A DNA stretch of 57,274 nucleotides from an uncultured Ruminococcus sp. (lineage in GTDB: Bacteria > Bacillota > Clostridia > Oscillospirales > Acutalibacteraceae): the NCBI GenBank assembly GCA_902799245.1, contig CADBZY010000018.1:1-57274 (forward strand). The letters are read 5' to 3'. Shown piece after piece: positions 15,331 to 25,064 of the stretch. The number at the start of each line of letters is the position of its first letter. Position 1 is the stretch's first letter. Made by a program: the position numbers and the translations under genes. The notes under the pieces were generated by a model, which was given only the letters and a program-made list of their open reading frames with translations, ran no database searches and was not told the origin of the DNA.

Positions 15331-16941
15331 ATGTACGCCGCTAAAACAATCAGGCGCTGCGCGGCTCTCCTTCTTGCCGCGGCCATGCTTTGCGCCTCTA
15401 TCGGCTGTGAAAAAGCAGAATACGACTGGAACGCTGCCGAAGAACGGCGTTCACAGCTCTATCACACCTCGCTGGACACTGAAAACAAGGTCGACATAAG
15501 AAAAATCACCGATACCGACATGACTCTCCCCTATACATCGGGCGATGATTTCAACCCTTACTCCTGTCAGTCTACCCTCACAAAAAACATTTGCTATCTG
15601 CTTTACGACAGTATGATTCAGATCAATCCCGACTTTGAGGTCGAGTACATTCTCGCAAAATCAATCAAGATAGATCACACGATTATCACTGTCCAGATAC
15701 GTTCCGGCATCGTTTTTTCCAACGGCGCGCCGCTGACCGCCGACGACATCAGCTATTCCTATTATCTTGCCTCCCGCAAGGAGAGCTGTTATTACGACCA
15801 GTTGAAGAATGTCACTTCCTGCTCGGTCAAGGGAATGACAGTCACCTTTGTGATGCAGAACGAACACGTCAATTCATATCGGCTGCTGGACTTTCCCATC
15901 GTGCATTACGACCCGAACGCCGATAAAAACCTTCCTCCTATCGGGAGCGGCAGATTCAAATTTGCTACCTTGCAGGACGGCAAAACCATAGACAAGACCC
16001 TTCTGATAAAGAACAACAAGTGGTACAATCCCGACAAGGTAGGCATAGAGACTATTTCGCTGAAGGAGTTTCCCACCGTCGAAAGCATTGTCCACAGCAT
16101 AGAGATCGGCACCGTTTCATATATGTATACCGATATGCGTGACGGAACGCCAAAGAATGTCAACGCTAATTACCGCAAGGTGGACATTAACCATCTGCTC
16201 TACCTCGGAATCAATACCAACGACACGGCGCTTGCCGACGAAAACGTTCGACACGCCATCAGCTATGCGATCAGCACCAACGAGGTGGCCGCCGCGGGCT
16301 TCGGCGGAATGGCACTGGGGGCGACAGGCCCCTTCACCCCGAACTGGAAAGCCGCTTCCAAATACCAGACGGGCAGCGGACGGTCGAGCATAAGCCTTGC
16401 GCAGGACGCGCTTGACCAATCCGGCTACGTCATTGTAAACAACGGCATACGCGAGGATCAGAGCGGGAAGCAGCTCAGCTTTAATATGCTAGTCTGTCGC
16501 AGAAATTCGCGCCACATGGCTGCCGCTGAGAGCATAAAGAATCAGCTTGCACGCGTGGGAATCAACGTGGAGATAACCGAGATCTCCGGAAACGGGCTTA
16601 TCAACCGCGCCGCCGAGGGTAAATATCATCTCTATCTTGCCGAATATTCCATACAGAACGACATGGACATCGGTGCGCTGTTTATTCCCGAACAGGGTTT
16701 ATACAACGGCCCTCTTCCCTACGACTCTGTGCGCACATATAACAATTACCGCCTCGGTCTGGGACAGATTCAGGACTTCATCACGTCTTTTGAAGGAGAG
16801 CTTCCCTTCATTCCCCTGTGCTATCGCATGGGAATGGCTGTTTACGCCCGCTCTCTTGAAGGAGTGGGAAACATCAGCGAGGATCAGCTGTTTTACAACA
16901 TGCAGCAGTGGAAAGTGACAAAAACAGGGCCTTCTTCCTGA
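15331..16941 (+). CDS. Oligopeptide-type ABC transporter substrate-binding lipoprotein
   Basis: The 536-residue protein has a signal peptide with lipobox ASIGC (Cys26). The fold is the SBP_bac_5 family that binds oligopeptides, nickel or other solutes, with landmarks LTKNICYLLYDSMIQINPDFEVEYILAKS, GIVFSNGAPLTADDISYSYY and VRHAISYAISTNEV. It carries no permease or ATPase genes beside it, so it either serves a transporter elsewhere or acts as a receptor. An ACGGAGGTGA site lies before ATG 15331. It ends the isomerase-ymdB unit. Confidence 0.85.
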   Translation: MYAAKTIRRCAALLLAAAMLCASIGCEKAEYDWNAAEERRSQLYHTSLDTENKVDIRKITDTDMTLPYTSGDDFNPYSCQSTLTKNICYLLYDSMIQINPDFEVEYILAKSIKIDHTIITVQIRSGIVFSNGAPLTADDISYSYYLASRKESCYYDQLKNVTSCSVKGMTVTFVMQNEHVNSYRLLDFPIVHYDPNADKNLPPIGSGRFKFATLQDGKTIDKTLLIKNNKWYNPDKVGIETISLKEFPTVESIVHSIEIGTVSYMYTDMRDGTPKNVNANYRKVDINHLLYLGINTNDTALADENVRHAISYAISTNEVAAAGFGGMALGATGPFTPNWKAASKYQTGSGRSSISLAQDALDQSGYVIVNNGIREDQSGKQLSFNMLVCRRNSRHMAAAESIKNQLARVGINVEITEISGNGLINRAAEGKYHLYLAEYSIQNDMDIGALFIPEQGLYNGPLPYDSVRTYNNYRLGLGQIQDFITSFEGELPFIPLCYRMGMAVYARSLEGVGNISEDQLFYNMQQWKVTKTGPSS

Positions 16942-17001
16942 AAAAACAATAAAATTAACAAAATATTTATTGTTTCATACGAAATTATTGCTGTTTTTGC
17001 A

Positions 17002-17030
17002 TTGTAAAACGAATTAATTTGTGTTATAAT
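17002..17030 (+). promoter_or_regulatory. Sigma-A promoter of yloV-recG
   Basis: TTGTAA, a 17-base spacer and TATAAT, about 95 bases upstream of the GTG start at 17125. Confidence 0.75.
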
Positions 17031-17124
17031 TCTTGTGTTAAAGATCTTTTTAGGTTATTTTTCAGATTTCCGTAAAAAGATGTTATAAAAACAGGTAAAA
17101 TCTAAATAATAGGGAGTGCTTACT

Positions 17125-18631
17125 GTGATTAAAGGCAGCGTTTTGCGCGATGCTATCATTTCCGGCGCAAATTTGATTGAAAATAAGAAGCGTTCCGTCG
17201 ACGAACTCAACATTTTCCCGGTTCCCGACGGCGACACAGGTACCAACATGTCCATGACCATGTCGGCAGCCCGCAAGGAGCTCATGCAGATGACTGACGA
17301 TGAGCCGGCCGGTGTTGTGGCAGGCAAGGCGGCTTCCGCCCTGCTCAGAGGCGCCAGAGGTAATTCCGGCGTTATCACTTCGCTTCTTTTCAGGGGCTTC
17401 TCCAAGGGTCTTAAGGGCGTGGAGGAAGCAAACGGCAGCGATCTTGCCAATGCTCTCACATTAGGTGTTGAAGCGGCATACAAGGCTGTCATGAAGCCCA
17501 CAGAGGGCACTATTCTTACCGTCGGCCGCGTCGCAGCAGAGAGAGGCCGCGTTGCAGCCAGCTTCAACGACGACGCCAATTACGTCTGGGACGAAATCTG
17601 CAACGCTGCAGAGGACGCTCTGGAAACTACCCCCGAACTGCTGCCTGTTCTTAAGAGAGCCGGCGTGGTGGACGCAGGCGGACAGGGTCTCTGCTACATC
17701 TTCCGCGGAATGCAGTCGGTGTTCCGTGACGGTATTATCGCCGCCAGCGAAGTGACCGATTCAACAGCCGAACAGGGCGATGTCGATTCCTTCAAGAGCA
17801 CAGTTGCGCAGTTCGACGAAGTCATCAACTTCACCTACTGCACCGAGTTCATTGTTGAAAAGGAAAACGACAACGATCCCGCAAAGCTCAGAACCTACCT
17901 CGAATCCATCGGCGACTGCGTTGTGGTCGTTGACGACGAAGAGATCATCAAGGTTCACGTACACACCAATCAGCCTGGCGACGCCATTACAAGAGGTCTT
18001 ACCTATGGCTCGCTCATTTCGAATAAGATCGAGAACATGCGCAAGCAGCATGAAAATGCAGGCGCAGCCGCTCCCAAGAAGCTCGAAAGAGTTGATCCCG
18101 TCGAAGGCGAAATCGGATTTGTCGCGGTCGCTGCCGGCGACGGTCTGGTACATCATCATGGCTGCCGAGCAGGCAATTCCGCTTGCCGACAGAAAAGTAG
18201 TCGTTCTTCCCACCAGAACCATTCCGCAGGGTCTCACAGCAATGCTCGCCTACGACCCGGATAACAGCGTCGACGAAAACGCCGTCGATATGTACAAGGC
18301 AGCCGAAAAGGTCGGCACCGGTCAGATCACCTACGCCGCCAGAAACTCCGAATTCAACGACAAGAAGATCAAAGAGGGCGAGCTTTTAGGCCTGATCAAC
18401 GGCAAGCTCACATTCACAGAGAAGAGCCGCAGCAAGGCAATTGCCAAGCTGGCTAAGCAGATGGTGACAAAGAATTCCTCCTTCATCACCCTTATTTACG
18501 GCGAAGACGTAACCGACGAAGAGGCCGAGGAGACACGTAAGTACATCGAGACAAAGATCGCCAAGAACGTCGAAGTAACACTTGTCAACGGTGGTCAGCC
18601 TGTCTACTATTATATCCTCTCTGTTGAATAA
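17125..18631 (+). pseudogene. YloV/FakA-like DAK phosphatase (fatty acid kinase) gene with internal deletion and frame change
   Basis: The first frame (GTG 17125, AGGGAG eight bases upstream) encodes the DhaL-type ATP-binding domain with DELNIFPVPDGDTGTNMSMT and RGARGNSGVI, then a middle domain up to VAVAAGDGL near 18147. The rest of the family protein is in the next frame from about 18149 (YIIMAAEQAIPLADRKVVVLPTRTIPQGLTAM) to 18631. In intact YloV proteins roughly 45 residues lie between these two points, including the GGQTMNPST motif and LPNNKN; they are absent. So this is not a simple one-base slip but a deletion whose length is not a multiple of three. FakA phosphorylates fatty acids bound to FakB for phospholipid synthesis. 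The yloV-recG order is conserved in Bacillota. Assembly error is a real alternative. Confidence 0.75.
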
Positions 18632-18642
18632 TCGGTAAATCA

Positions 18643-20724
18643 ATGGACGAAAACAAGGATTTTGATCTACAGCCAATTGAATCCAAACCTCTGCAATATT
18701 ACAAGGGTGTCGGTGAGAAGCGTGCGCAGCTTTTTGAGAAGCTGGGTATCGGTTCCTCCGACGCCCTTTTGCGGTATTATCCGAAAGAATACGAGGACTG
18801 GAGCAACTGTATATCGGTAAATGAAGCCAAAGCAAACGCGGAAAGCGGAGAGGTCTGCTGCATTCGTGCGACGATTTCATCACAGGTGCGTTTCGTACAT
18901 CTGAAGGGCAACCGGACGCTCTATTCCGCACGCGCGGTGGACGATGAGGGCAGCGGCTTTCGGGTGACGTTTTTTAACAATTCCTATATTCCTAAAATGC
19001 TGGTGCAGGGCAGCAGCTATATTTTCCGGGGCAAACTCTTTGTCGGCTCCAACGGAGCGGAAATGACATCGCCCGTGTTTGATTCCGGCGACTGCAACAG
19101 GATCGTTCCTGTTTATCGGGCCACGGAGGGCCTGCCATCCCGCCAGATCGCCAAAGTCGTGGAGCAGGTATTGGCCGAGCTTCCGGAGGATCTTGCAGAC
19201 CCACTGCCCGAATCGGTGCGTACAAAATACAAGCTGTGTCACATTCGCTACGCGTTGACACAGATACACTTTCCTGATGACAATGAAACGCTGGCAACCG
19301 CCCGCGACAGACTGGTATTTGAGGAACTGCTGATCTTGCAATTGGGGTTGCTTCGGTTAAAGGGACGCAGGCGCGGAACCGCGGGAGTCATCATAAAAGA
19401 AGATCACACGGAGGAATTCTGGAAAATGCTTCCCTTTGAGCCGACAAACGCCCAGAAACGCGCTGCCTCCGAAGCAATCAAGGATATGTCCTCGAAGGAA
19501 CAGCCTATGTCGCGTCTGCTTCAGGGTGACGTCGGTTCGGGCAAGACCGCAGTCGCCGCCGCCGTCTGCCATACCGCCGCCAAGAACGAGATACAGTCCG
19601 CGCTGATGGCTCCCACCGAAATATTAGCGGAACAGCACTTCCGTTCCTTTACCGAGCTTCTCGAACCGTGCGGAATCAGGGTGGGATTGCTGACCGGCTC
19701 CATGACAGCTGCTCAGAAAAGGAATGTCCGTGAGCTTGCGGCACTGGGTATGATCGACGTGCTGATCGGTACCCATGCGCTCATCTCGGACGGTGTGGAA
19801 TTCGCCTCGCTGGGTCTTGTGATCACCGACGAACAGCACCGCTTCGGGGTGAATCAACGCGGAGCGCTCGCTGCAAAGGGCAACAATCCCCATGTGCTTG
19901 TCATGTCGGCAACGCCGATTCCACGTACCCTTGCACTGATTATCTACGGCGATCTCGATATTTCCGTCCTCGACGAAATGCCAAAGGGCAGGATTCCCAT
20001 CAGCACCTACTTTGTTGACGGAAGCAAGCGGGAACGGGCTTATAATTTCGTCAAAAAACACGTTGCCAACGGCTATCAGGGATATGTGATCTGTCCTCTT
20101 GTAGAAGAAGGCGAAAACAGCGGCGACATGAAGGCGGCCCAGAGCTACGCAGAGAGCCTGACCGAAGGCTATCTGAACGGCTGCCGGGTTGGATTGCTTC
20201 ACGGGCGTATGAAGGGCATTGAGAAGGACAGCGTTATGCAGGATTTTGCGGCAGGAAAACTGGACGTTTTAGTTTCAACGACTGTGGTCGAGGTCGGCGT
20301 GAATGTGCCGAACGCGGTGATCATGATCATCGAAAACGCCGAGCGCTTCGGCCTTTCACAGTTGCATCAGCTGAGAGGACGTGTAGGCCGCGGCAATGTT
20401 CAATCCTACTGTATACTGATCAGCGACGCAAAAAACGACGCTGCCGTCTCCCGACTGAGAATTATGTGCGGCACCAACGACGGATTTATCATCGCCAACG
20501 AGGACTTGAAGCAGCGCGGTCCCGGCGATTTCTTCGGTTCGCGCCAGCACGGACTTCCCGATATGAAGATCGCCAACATGATGACAGACATGCAGATCTT
20601 TACCATGGCGCAGGAAGCCGCAAAGGACATTCTCGCCAAAGACCCTGCACTGCAGCAAAGAGAAAACCGCGGGCTCGGCAGTGAGGTCTCGAGACTCTTT
20701 GACAGCGAAAGAGCCATGAATTGA
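18643..20724 (+). CDS. recG: ATP-dependent DNA helicase RecG
   Basis: A 693-residue protein of normal length for RecG, which remodels stalled forks and Holliday junctions. The N-terminal wedge/OB region spans about residues 1-220. Helicase motifs follow: GDVGSGKTAVAAAV (Walker A, near 295), LMAPTEILAEQHF, TDEQHRFGVNQR (DEQH box), VMSATPIPRTLAL and the C-terminal GRVGRGNVQSYC with LKQRGPGDFFGSRQHG. It starts 11 bases after the yloV stop codon with only a weak ribosome binding site, so translation may be coupled to yloV. Confidence 0.96.
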   Translation: MDENKDFDLQPIESKPLQYYKGVGEKRAQLFEKLGIGSSDALLRYYPKEYEDWSNCISVNEAKANAESGEVCCIRATISSQVRFVHLKGNRTLYSARAVDDEGSGFRVTFFNNSYIPKMLVQGSSYIFRGKLFVGSNGAEMTSPVFDSGDCNRIVPVYRATEGLPSRQIAKVVEQVLAELPEDLADPLPESVRTKYKLCHIRYALTQIHFPDDNETLATARDRLVFEELLILQLGLLRLKGRRRGTAGVIIKEDHTEEFWKMLPFEPTNAQKRAASEAIKDMSSKEQPMSRLLQGDVGSGKTAVAAAVCHTAAKNEIQSALMAPTEILAEQHFRSFTELLEPCGIRVGLLTGSMTAAQKRNVRELAALGMIDVLIGTHALISDGVEFASLGLVITDEQHRFGVNQRGALAAKGNNPHVLVMSATPIPRTLALIIYGDLDISVLDEMPKGRIPISTYFVDGSKRERAYNFVKKHVANGYQGYVICPLVEEGENSGDMKAAQSYAESLTEGYLNGCRVGLLHGRMKGIEKDSVMQDFAAGKLDVLVSTTVVEVGVNVPNAVIMIIENAERFGLSQLHQLRGRVGRGNVQSYCILISDAKNDAAVSRLRIMCGTNDGFIIANEDLKQRGPGDFFGSRQHGLPDMKIANMMTDMQIFTMAQEAAKDILAKDPALQQRENRGLGSEVSRLFDSERAMN

Positions 20725-20741
20725 TATATTTTACACAAAAA

Positions 20742-20782
20742 CGCCGCACGGGTGTCTCCTTTTACGGAAAACCCGTGCGGCG
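20742..20782. terminator. Terminator after recG
   Basis: Arms CGCCGCACGGGT and ACCCGTGCGGCG are perfect, with T-rich flanks. It also lies just beyond the end of the convergent CarD-like gene. Confidence 0.8.
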
Positions 20783-20802
20783 CTGTTGTCTGAACGCTCC
20801 AA

Positions 20803-21309
20803 TCACAGTGAGACGCTCATGCGGTTCTTTATGTATTCCTTGACCTCGTCGGGAGCAATGTTGAGTACAAATGCAAACTCCAGACTGATAATGCGTTCGG
20901 CTTCGCGCAGAATGCGTTCATCGGAAGCGTTGAGCTTCTTGTGCACCGCAAGCTGTGCCTTCTGCTTGTTGTGAATGGTTCCGGCGAGAGCCATAATTCC
21001 CTGGCGATCGCCGCTCTGCAAAATCTTGTTAAATCTTTCCTTGCGCTGTTTATGATCGTCCACCCAAAAATCCTCAGAGTTGGGGATATTCTCAATGAGT
21101 CGACCGATCTCTTCCTTCGTCACCAGAGGCTTCGCTTTTTCCAGAAGCATCTGATTGTTCATGGGCAGATACACAATAGAATTATCCTTGCTCGTTGATC
21201 TCAGCACATAGTAATCTGTCTTTTTTCCGCAGATCATCTTTTGCGTTGTTCCTTCAATATTAAAAATTCCTTCCGTTCCGAAAACCACCGTATCGCCTAT
21301 GTTGAGCAT
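20803..21309 (-). CDS. CarD-family transcriptional regulator
   Basis: The 168-residue protein has the N-terminal CarD/TRCF RNA polymerase-interaction domain (MLNIGDTVVFGTEGIFNIEGT, then YYVLRS) and a helical C-terminal DNA-binding region. CarD proteins bind the RNA polymerase beta subunit and stabilise open promoter complexes, often of rRNA genes. I take ATG 21309 as start because GAGGTGAT precedes it; the GTG four codons upstream would lie within that ribosome binding site. It is a single gene on the minus strand. Confidence 0.88.
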   Translation of the reverse strand: MLNIGDTVVFGTEGIFNIEGTTQKMICGKKTDYYVLRSTSKDNSIVYLPMNNQMLLEKAKPLVTKEEIGRLIENIPNSEDFWVDDHKQRKERFNKILQSGDRQGIMALAGTIHNKQKAQLAVHKKLNASDERILREAERIISLEFAFVLNIAPDEVKEYIKNRMSVSL

Positions 21310-21499
21310 ATTCCAGATCACCTCGACTGTTTATTTTCAGGGCTATTTTCCCCTATACTTTTTATGATATTATTATAACATTTTCCTTTCAAAAATAACA
21401 TAGGCCGAATCAACAAACTTTTTACACGGTTTTTCGGGCTTTTTTGACTTATCTATTAAGTTCCCGACAGATTCGACGTTTTTTCCGATACGTCAAAAC

Positions 21500-21535
21500 C
21501 GCCCCGTTCAGGGCTTTTCAGCCTGATACGGGGCG
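21500..21535 (-). terminator. Terminator of the HD-GYP gene
   Basis: CGCCCCGT and ACGGGGCG arms with an inner CAGGGC/GCCTG stem, followed by GGTTTT on the minus strand, lie about 50 bases beyond the HD-GYP stop codon. Confidence 0.6.
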
Positions 21536-21582
21536 ATTTGCTGTTGTTCAGAATCGAATAAAGTTACTCTTGTATGAATGGA

Positions 21583-24500
21583 TTACTTTTTGTTTCCATC
21601 CTGATTCTTGCTGATATTGTCGATGTTTTCGATAGTACCGCCACCGAAATCATCGGGTGCGCGGAACTTACCCTTATCCACCAGGCGCAGGAATGCATCC
21701 ACAACGTCAGCCTGAAGCTGAGTGCCGCGCGATTCCTTGATGATGGAAACGACCTTTTCGAAATTCATGCGCTTGCGGTATTTACGGGTGGAATACATAG
21801 CGTCAAAAGTATCTGCAACGCCAATGATCTGCGCCACACGCGGAATTTCCTTTTCTCTCAGGCCCTTCGGATAACCTCTTCCGTCGGGACGCTCGTGGTG
21901 ACATCCGGCGCCAATAGCAAGCTCCGGCATAATGCTGATGCCCTTCAGAGTATCGTATCCCAATGTAGTGTGAGACTTTATCAGCTTGAATTCCTCATCA
22001 GTCAGCTTGCCCGGCTTGTTAAGCACTTCTTCCGGAATACCGACCTTGCCGATGTCGTGCATAAGCGCAATGTTGTAGTACTTCTCAATAGTGTCTTCGT
22101 CATAGCCAAGCTCTCGGGCAAGCATGACGGTGTATTCAGCAACACGCTTGGAATGACCGTTGGTGTACTCGTCCTTCATATCGATGACCTTTGCCAGCGC
22201 TTCCACAATCTCACGGATGAGCTGCTTCTGTTCTCTTTCCTTCTTAAGGAACTTCCTTGTCTTGCTGCGGTTGTAAGCCGAAACGACAATCACGATGAGA
22301 AGTAGCGCCATTCCGATGCAGGCCAGTCTGAACCACCACAGTTCATACATTGCCTTAACCTTGATAATGCGCATGGACAGTTTTTGTGAATCATCCTGTG
22401 AATCACCGACACTGATGACGAAATTGTATTCGCCGCCGCTCAGATTGGTGTAATCTATCGGAACAAGCTCACTGCGCTTCACGGTGGTGTCAGCGCTGTC
22501 AAATCCCTCGAGACGGTAGCTGACTTCGGGATTAACAAGCGAATAGTTAAAGGCATAGCTGTAGATTGTCAGCTTCTTTGTGGAAGCCGGAATTGTCACC
22601 TTGCCGGATTCATCGAAGAAAATCCGTTGTCCATCCGCTTCAACGCAGGGAACGGAGAGCTTCACATCGCCGGTATTTTCAAAAGGCTTTTCTATATTGA
22701 CCTTGGCAACACCGGTGGTACCTGCAATATACAGATCGCCGGAATCAGTAAGGTCGCTGTAGGCATTAGCAGTCGCAATGCAGGAAAGACCGTTGTCTCT
22801 GCCGTAGTAAACCGGATTGACCTCCTCGTTTTTGACCATTTCATCGGAGGAAATCACATATATTCCGTTACTGCTGAGTACCCAAAGATCGCCTTTGCTG
22901 TTCTGATAAACGTCAAAGTTGTTGGAGTACGGGAATTTCTCTATTGTTGTAATCTTATACTCGCTGTCAAGATACGCAATGGAATTGCTGGAAATAATCC
23001 AGAAAATATCCTTGGTTTTATCCTTCTTTATACGCATGACAACTTCGGAGGAAAGACCTGAGCCGAGTCCCATGTGGGCCGCGTTGCCATTGTTGATCAC
23101 ATAGATGCCGCCGCCGTCGGTACCGGCAATGATCTCTCCCGACAATCCCTCGGCTACTGTGAGAATCTCTGTATTTTCGATTCCCTGCGTTTCATTGAAA
23201 ATCTCTGTCACCTTGTCGTCCTGAATAATCGCCACACCGCCGGTGCACGCTGCGGCAAACCTGCCATCCTTCAATTCAATGACTGTTCTCACACGATCGG
23301 AAGGCAGTCCGTCTTCGGGAGAAAATCTCACAACTGTGCCTTTTTCATAACGCAGAAGCGCATTCTCGCCAAAGGTTGAAATCCAGAGGCGGTTCTTGCT
23401 GTCGCGGATAATGGATCTTATTCTGCTTCCTTCCAGCATAGCAATGAGATCGCTCGCGCCAATCCAATTGCCGGAGGCTGAAACTGCACTGGACAGCGGA
23501 AGGCTCTCAACCGCGCCGTTCTTTCCTATGACCGAAAGACCGCTGCTCTTGCCGCCGATAAACAGCATATCGTCATACATGCAGGCTGCATTGACAACCG
23601 TCTCGGATAAACCGTATTTTTCAAAAATATCGCTAAACTGATTGGGGACTATCTTCATAACGCCCTGTTTGGAAGATGCAACCCAGATATTCCCCTGATA
23701 GTCAGTAATGGCATTCTCCACCGAACTGTTAACAGGGAGATTAGAGAGCTTGGTGCATTGGTTGCCAGAGATAATGCCGATACCGTTGTCAGCACATACC
23801 CAGAGCTTATCGCCGACGTAGCTGATGGAATTGACATAATTCAAAGGTGAAATATCAATTGTGCTGACGGTTTTCGGCGCGCCGGAAAAATCTACACAAT
23901 AGACTGTACTTTGAGATGTTCCGATGTACACTGTTCCCGCTTTATTCGGATCAGGCAAAATCGTGCGGATGTCGGCAATGGACAACGACTCGGAATCATA
24001 GAATCCCGTAATGCTGCCGCCCTGCAGCGTAAACACCGCGTTAGAGTTGGTTATGCCGTAGATAACGCCGTCTCCGCCCATAATTATAATGCGGATATAC
24101 TCGCTGTTGATCCTCTCGTCATCGAGCTGACTGAGGTTGTTATCCTTATCGAATTTCGCTATTCCAAGAGTGGTAGCAATGTAGACCGTACCGTCAGCGT
24201 CCTCTACAATTGCGCGAACAAACGAAGATTTCAAACCATCCTTATGATTGTAGATTCTGAATGATTCCTTTTCCATAATGGCAACGCCGTTATCATTGGT
24301 TCCGACCCAAAGTCGCTCTTTGCTGTCAACATAGAGACTGACAACATTGGCGATACCGGTAGTGGAATCAACGCGTTCAAAGTTCTTGCCGTCATAACGG
24401 GTAAGACCGCTGTAGCTGCCTATCCATATGAAACCGTCAGGAGTTTCAATAATGGCGTTAGCCCCCGATGTAGTCAAACCGTTGGTATTGTCATAGAGCA

Positions 24501-24669
24501 CTGCCGAATAGCCGTCACTTCTTCCTGTCGGGTCAACCGCAACGGCTTCCTGATCAGAAGCAGCCATTACGGTATGTGAGTTAGCCGCACTGCCTAATGT
24601 CATCGCTGAAAATCCAAGCAACAGCGACAAGCCAATACTCACACAGGTTTTGCTGATTTTCCCTAACAA
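21583..24669 (-). CDS. Two-component-propeller sensor fused to an HD-GYP domain (putative c-di-GMP phosphodiesterase)
   Basis: The 1028-residue protein has a signal peptide (residues 1-35) and an extracytoplasmic beta-propeller of many regulator-propeller repeats (for example DGFIWIGSYSGLTRYDGKNF, then SKERLWVGTNDNGVAIM). A Y_Y_Y-like Ig domain follows near 700-780, one transmembrane helix near 785-812, and a cytoplasmic HD-GYP domain near 845-1000. The catalytic motifs are complete: HSKRVAEY, LMHDIGKVGIP and HHERPDGRGYP. HD-GYP enzymes hydrolyse cyclic di-GMP or related dinucleotides. The start is TTG 24669, eight bases after AAAAGGAGAG. Propeller sensors usually carry kinase or GGDEF outputs; a direct HD-GYP output is less common. 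It probably senses an extracellular ligand such as glycan fragments. Confidence 0.9.
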   Translation of the reverse strand: MLGKISKTCVSIGLSLLLGFSAMTLGSAANSHTVMAASDQEAVAVDPTGRSDGYSAVLYDNTNGLTTSGANAIIETPDGFIWIGSYSGLTRYDGKNFERVDSTTGIANVVSLYVDSKERLWVGTNDNGVAIMEKESFRIYNHKDGLKSSFVRAIVEDADGTVYIATTLGIAKFDKDNNLSQLDDERINSEYIRIIIMGGDGVIYGITNSNAVFTLQGGSITGFYDSESLSIADIRTILPDPNKAGTVYIGTSQSTVYCVDFSGAPKTVSTIDISPLNYVNSISYVGDKLWVCADNGIGIISGNQCTKLSNLPVNSSVENAITDYQGNIWVASSKQGVMKIVPNQFSDIFEKYGLSETVVNAACMYDDMLFIGGKSSGLSVIGKNGAVESLPLSSAVSASGNWIGASDLIAMLEGSRIRSIIRDSKNRLWISTFGENALLRYEKGTVVRFSPEDGLPSDRVRTVIELKDGRFAAACTGGVAIIQDDKVTEIFNETQGIENTEILTVAEGLSGEIIAGTDGGGIYVINNGNAAHMGLGSGLSSEVVMRIKKDKTKDIFWIISSNSIAYLDSEYKITTIEKFPYSNNFDVYQNSKGDLWVLSSNGIYVISSDEMVKNEEVNPVYYGRDNGLSCIATANAYSDLTDSGDLYIAGTTGVAKVNIEKPFENTGDVKLSVPCVEADGQRIFFDESGKVTIPASTKKLTIYSYAFNYSLVNPEVSYRLEGFDSADTTVKRSELVPIDYTNLSGGEYNFVISVGDSQDDSQKLSMRIIKVKAMYELWWFRLACIGMALLLIVIVVSAYNRSKTRKFLKKEREQKQLIREIVEALAKVIDMKDEYTNGHSKRVAEYTVMLARELGYDEDTIEKYYNIALMHDIGKVGIPEEVLNKPGKLTDEEFKLIKSHTTLGYDTLKGISIMPELAIGAGCHHERPDGRGYPKGLREKEIPRVAQIIGVADTFDAMYSTRKYRKRMNFEKVVSIIKESRGTQLQADVVDAFLRLVDKGKFRAPDDFGGGTIENIDNISKNQDGNKK

Positions 24670-24727
24670 TTGTAATCTCTCCTTTTAAATGATAACAAAG
24701 CGGTTGTCATTCCCACTTATACAAATC

Positions 24728-24756
24728 ATTATAACATACTTTTGCAGAATGTACAA
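24728..24756 (-). promoter_or_regulatory. Sigma-A promoter of the HD-GYP gene
   Basis: On the minus strand TTGTAC, a 17-base spacer and TATAAT, 59 bases upstream of the TTG start. Confidence 0.75.
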
Positions 24757-25064
24757 TATTTTTTTGAAATATATTCATTTTTTATTGATCGTTTTATCAT
24801 GGGAAATACAGAGTCGAAAGCAATATAAAAAGAAGCCCCGTAATGTTATTTGACAACAGTACAGGACTTCCTTAACAGTGGTGCGTCGTAGTCGATTTCA
24901 TAAAAACAAATCATTTATTTCGATATGATTATACCATGTCTATCCAGAATAATCAATAGCTTTTGTTCCAAAAGATGGATAGCGAGAATAACATGTACCG
25001 AAAAAAGGACTAATCCTCCTTATCGTGAGAGAAAAAATGAATTATTATTGATTCTATTTTAGAT
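24757..25064. other. AT-rich intergenic stretch, no gene seen
   Basis: Between the HD-GYP promoter and the left end of the IS element I see no reading frame with a ribosome binding site. The stretch includes a more GC-rich patch near 24835-24900 that may be old mobile-element debris, but I cannot identify it. Confidence 0.5.
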
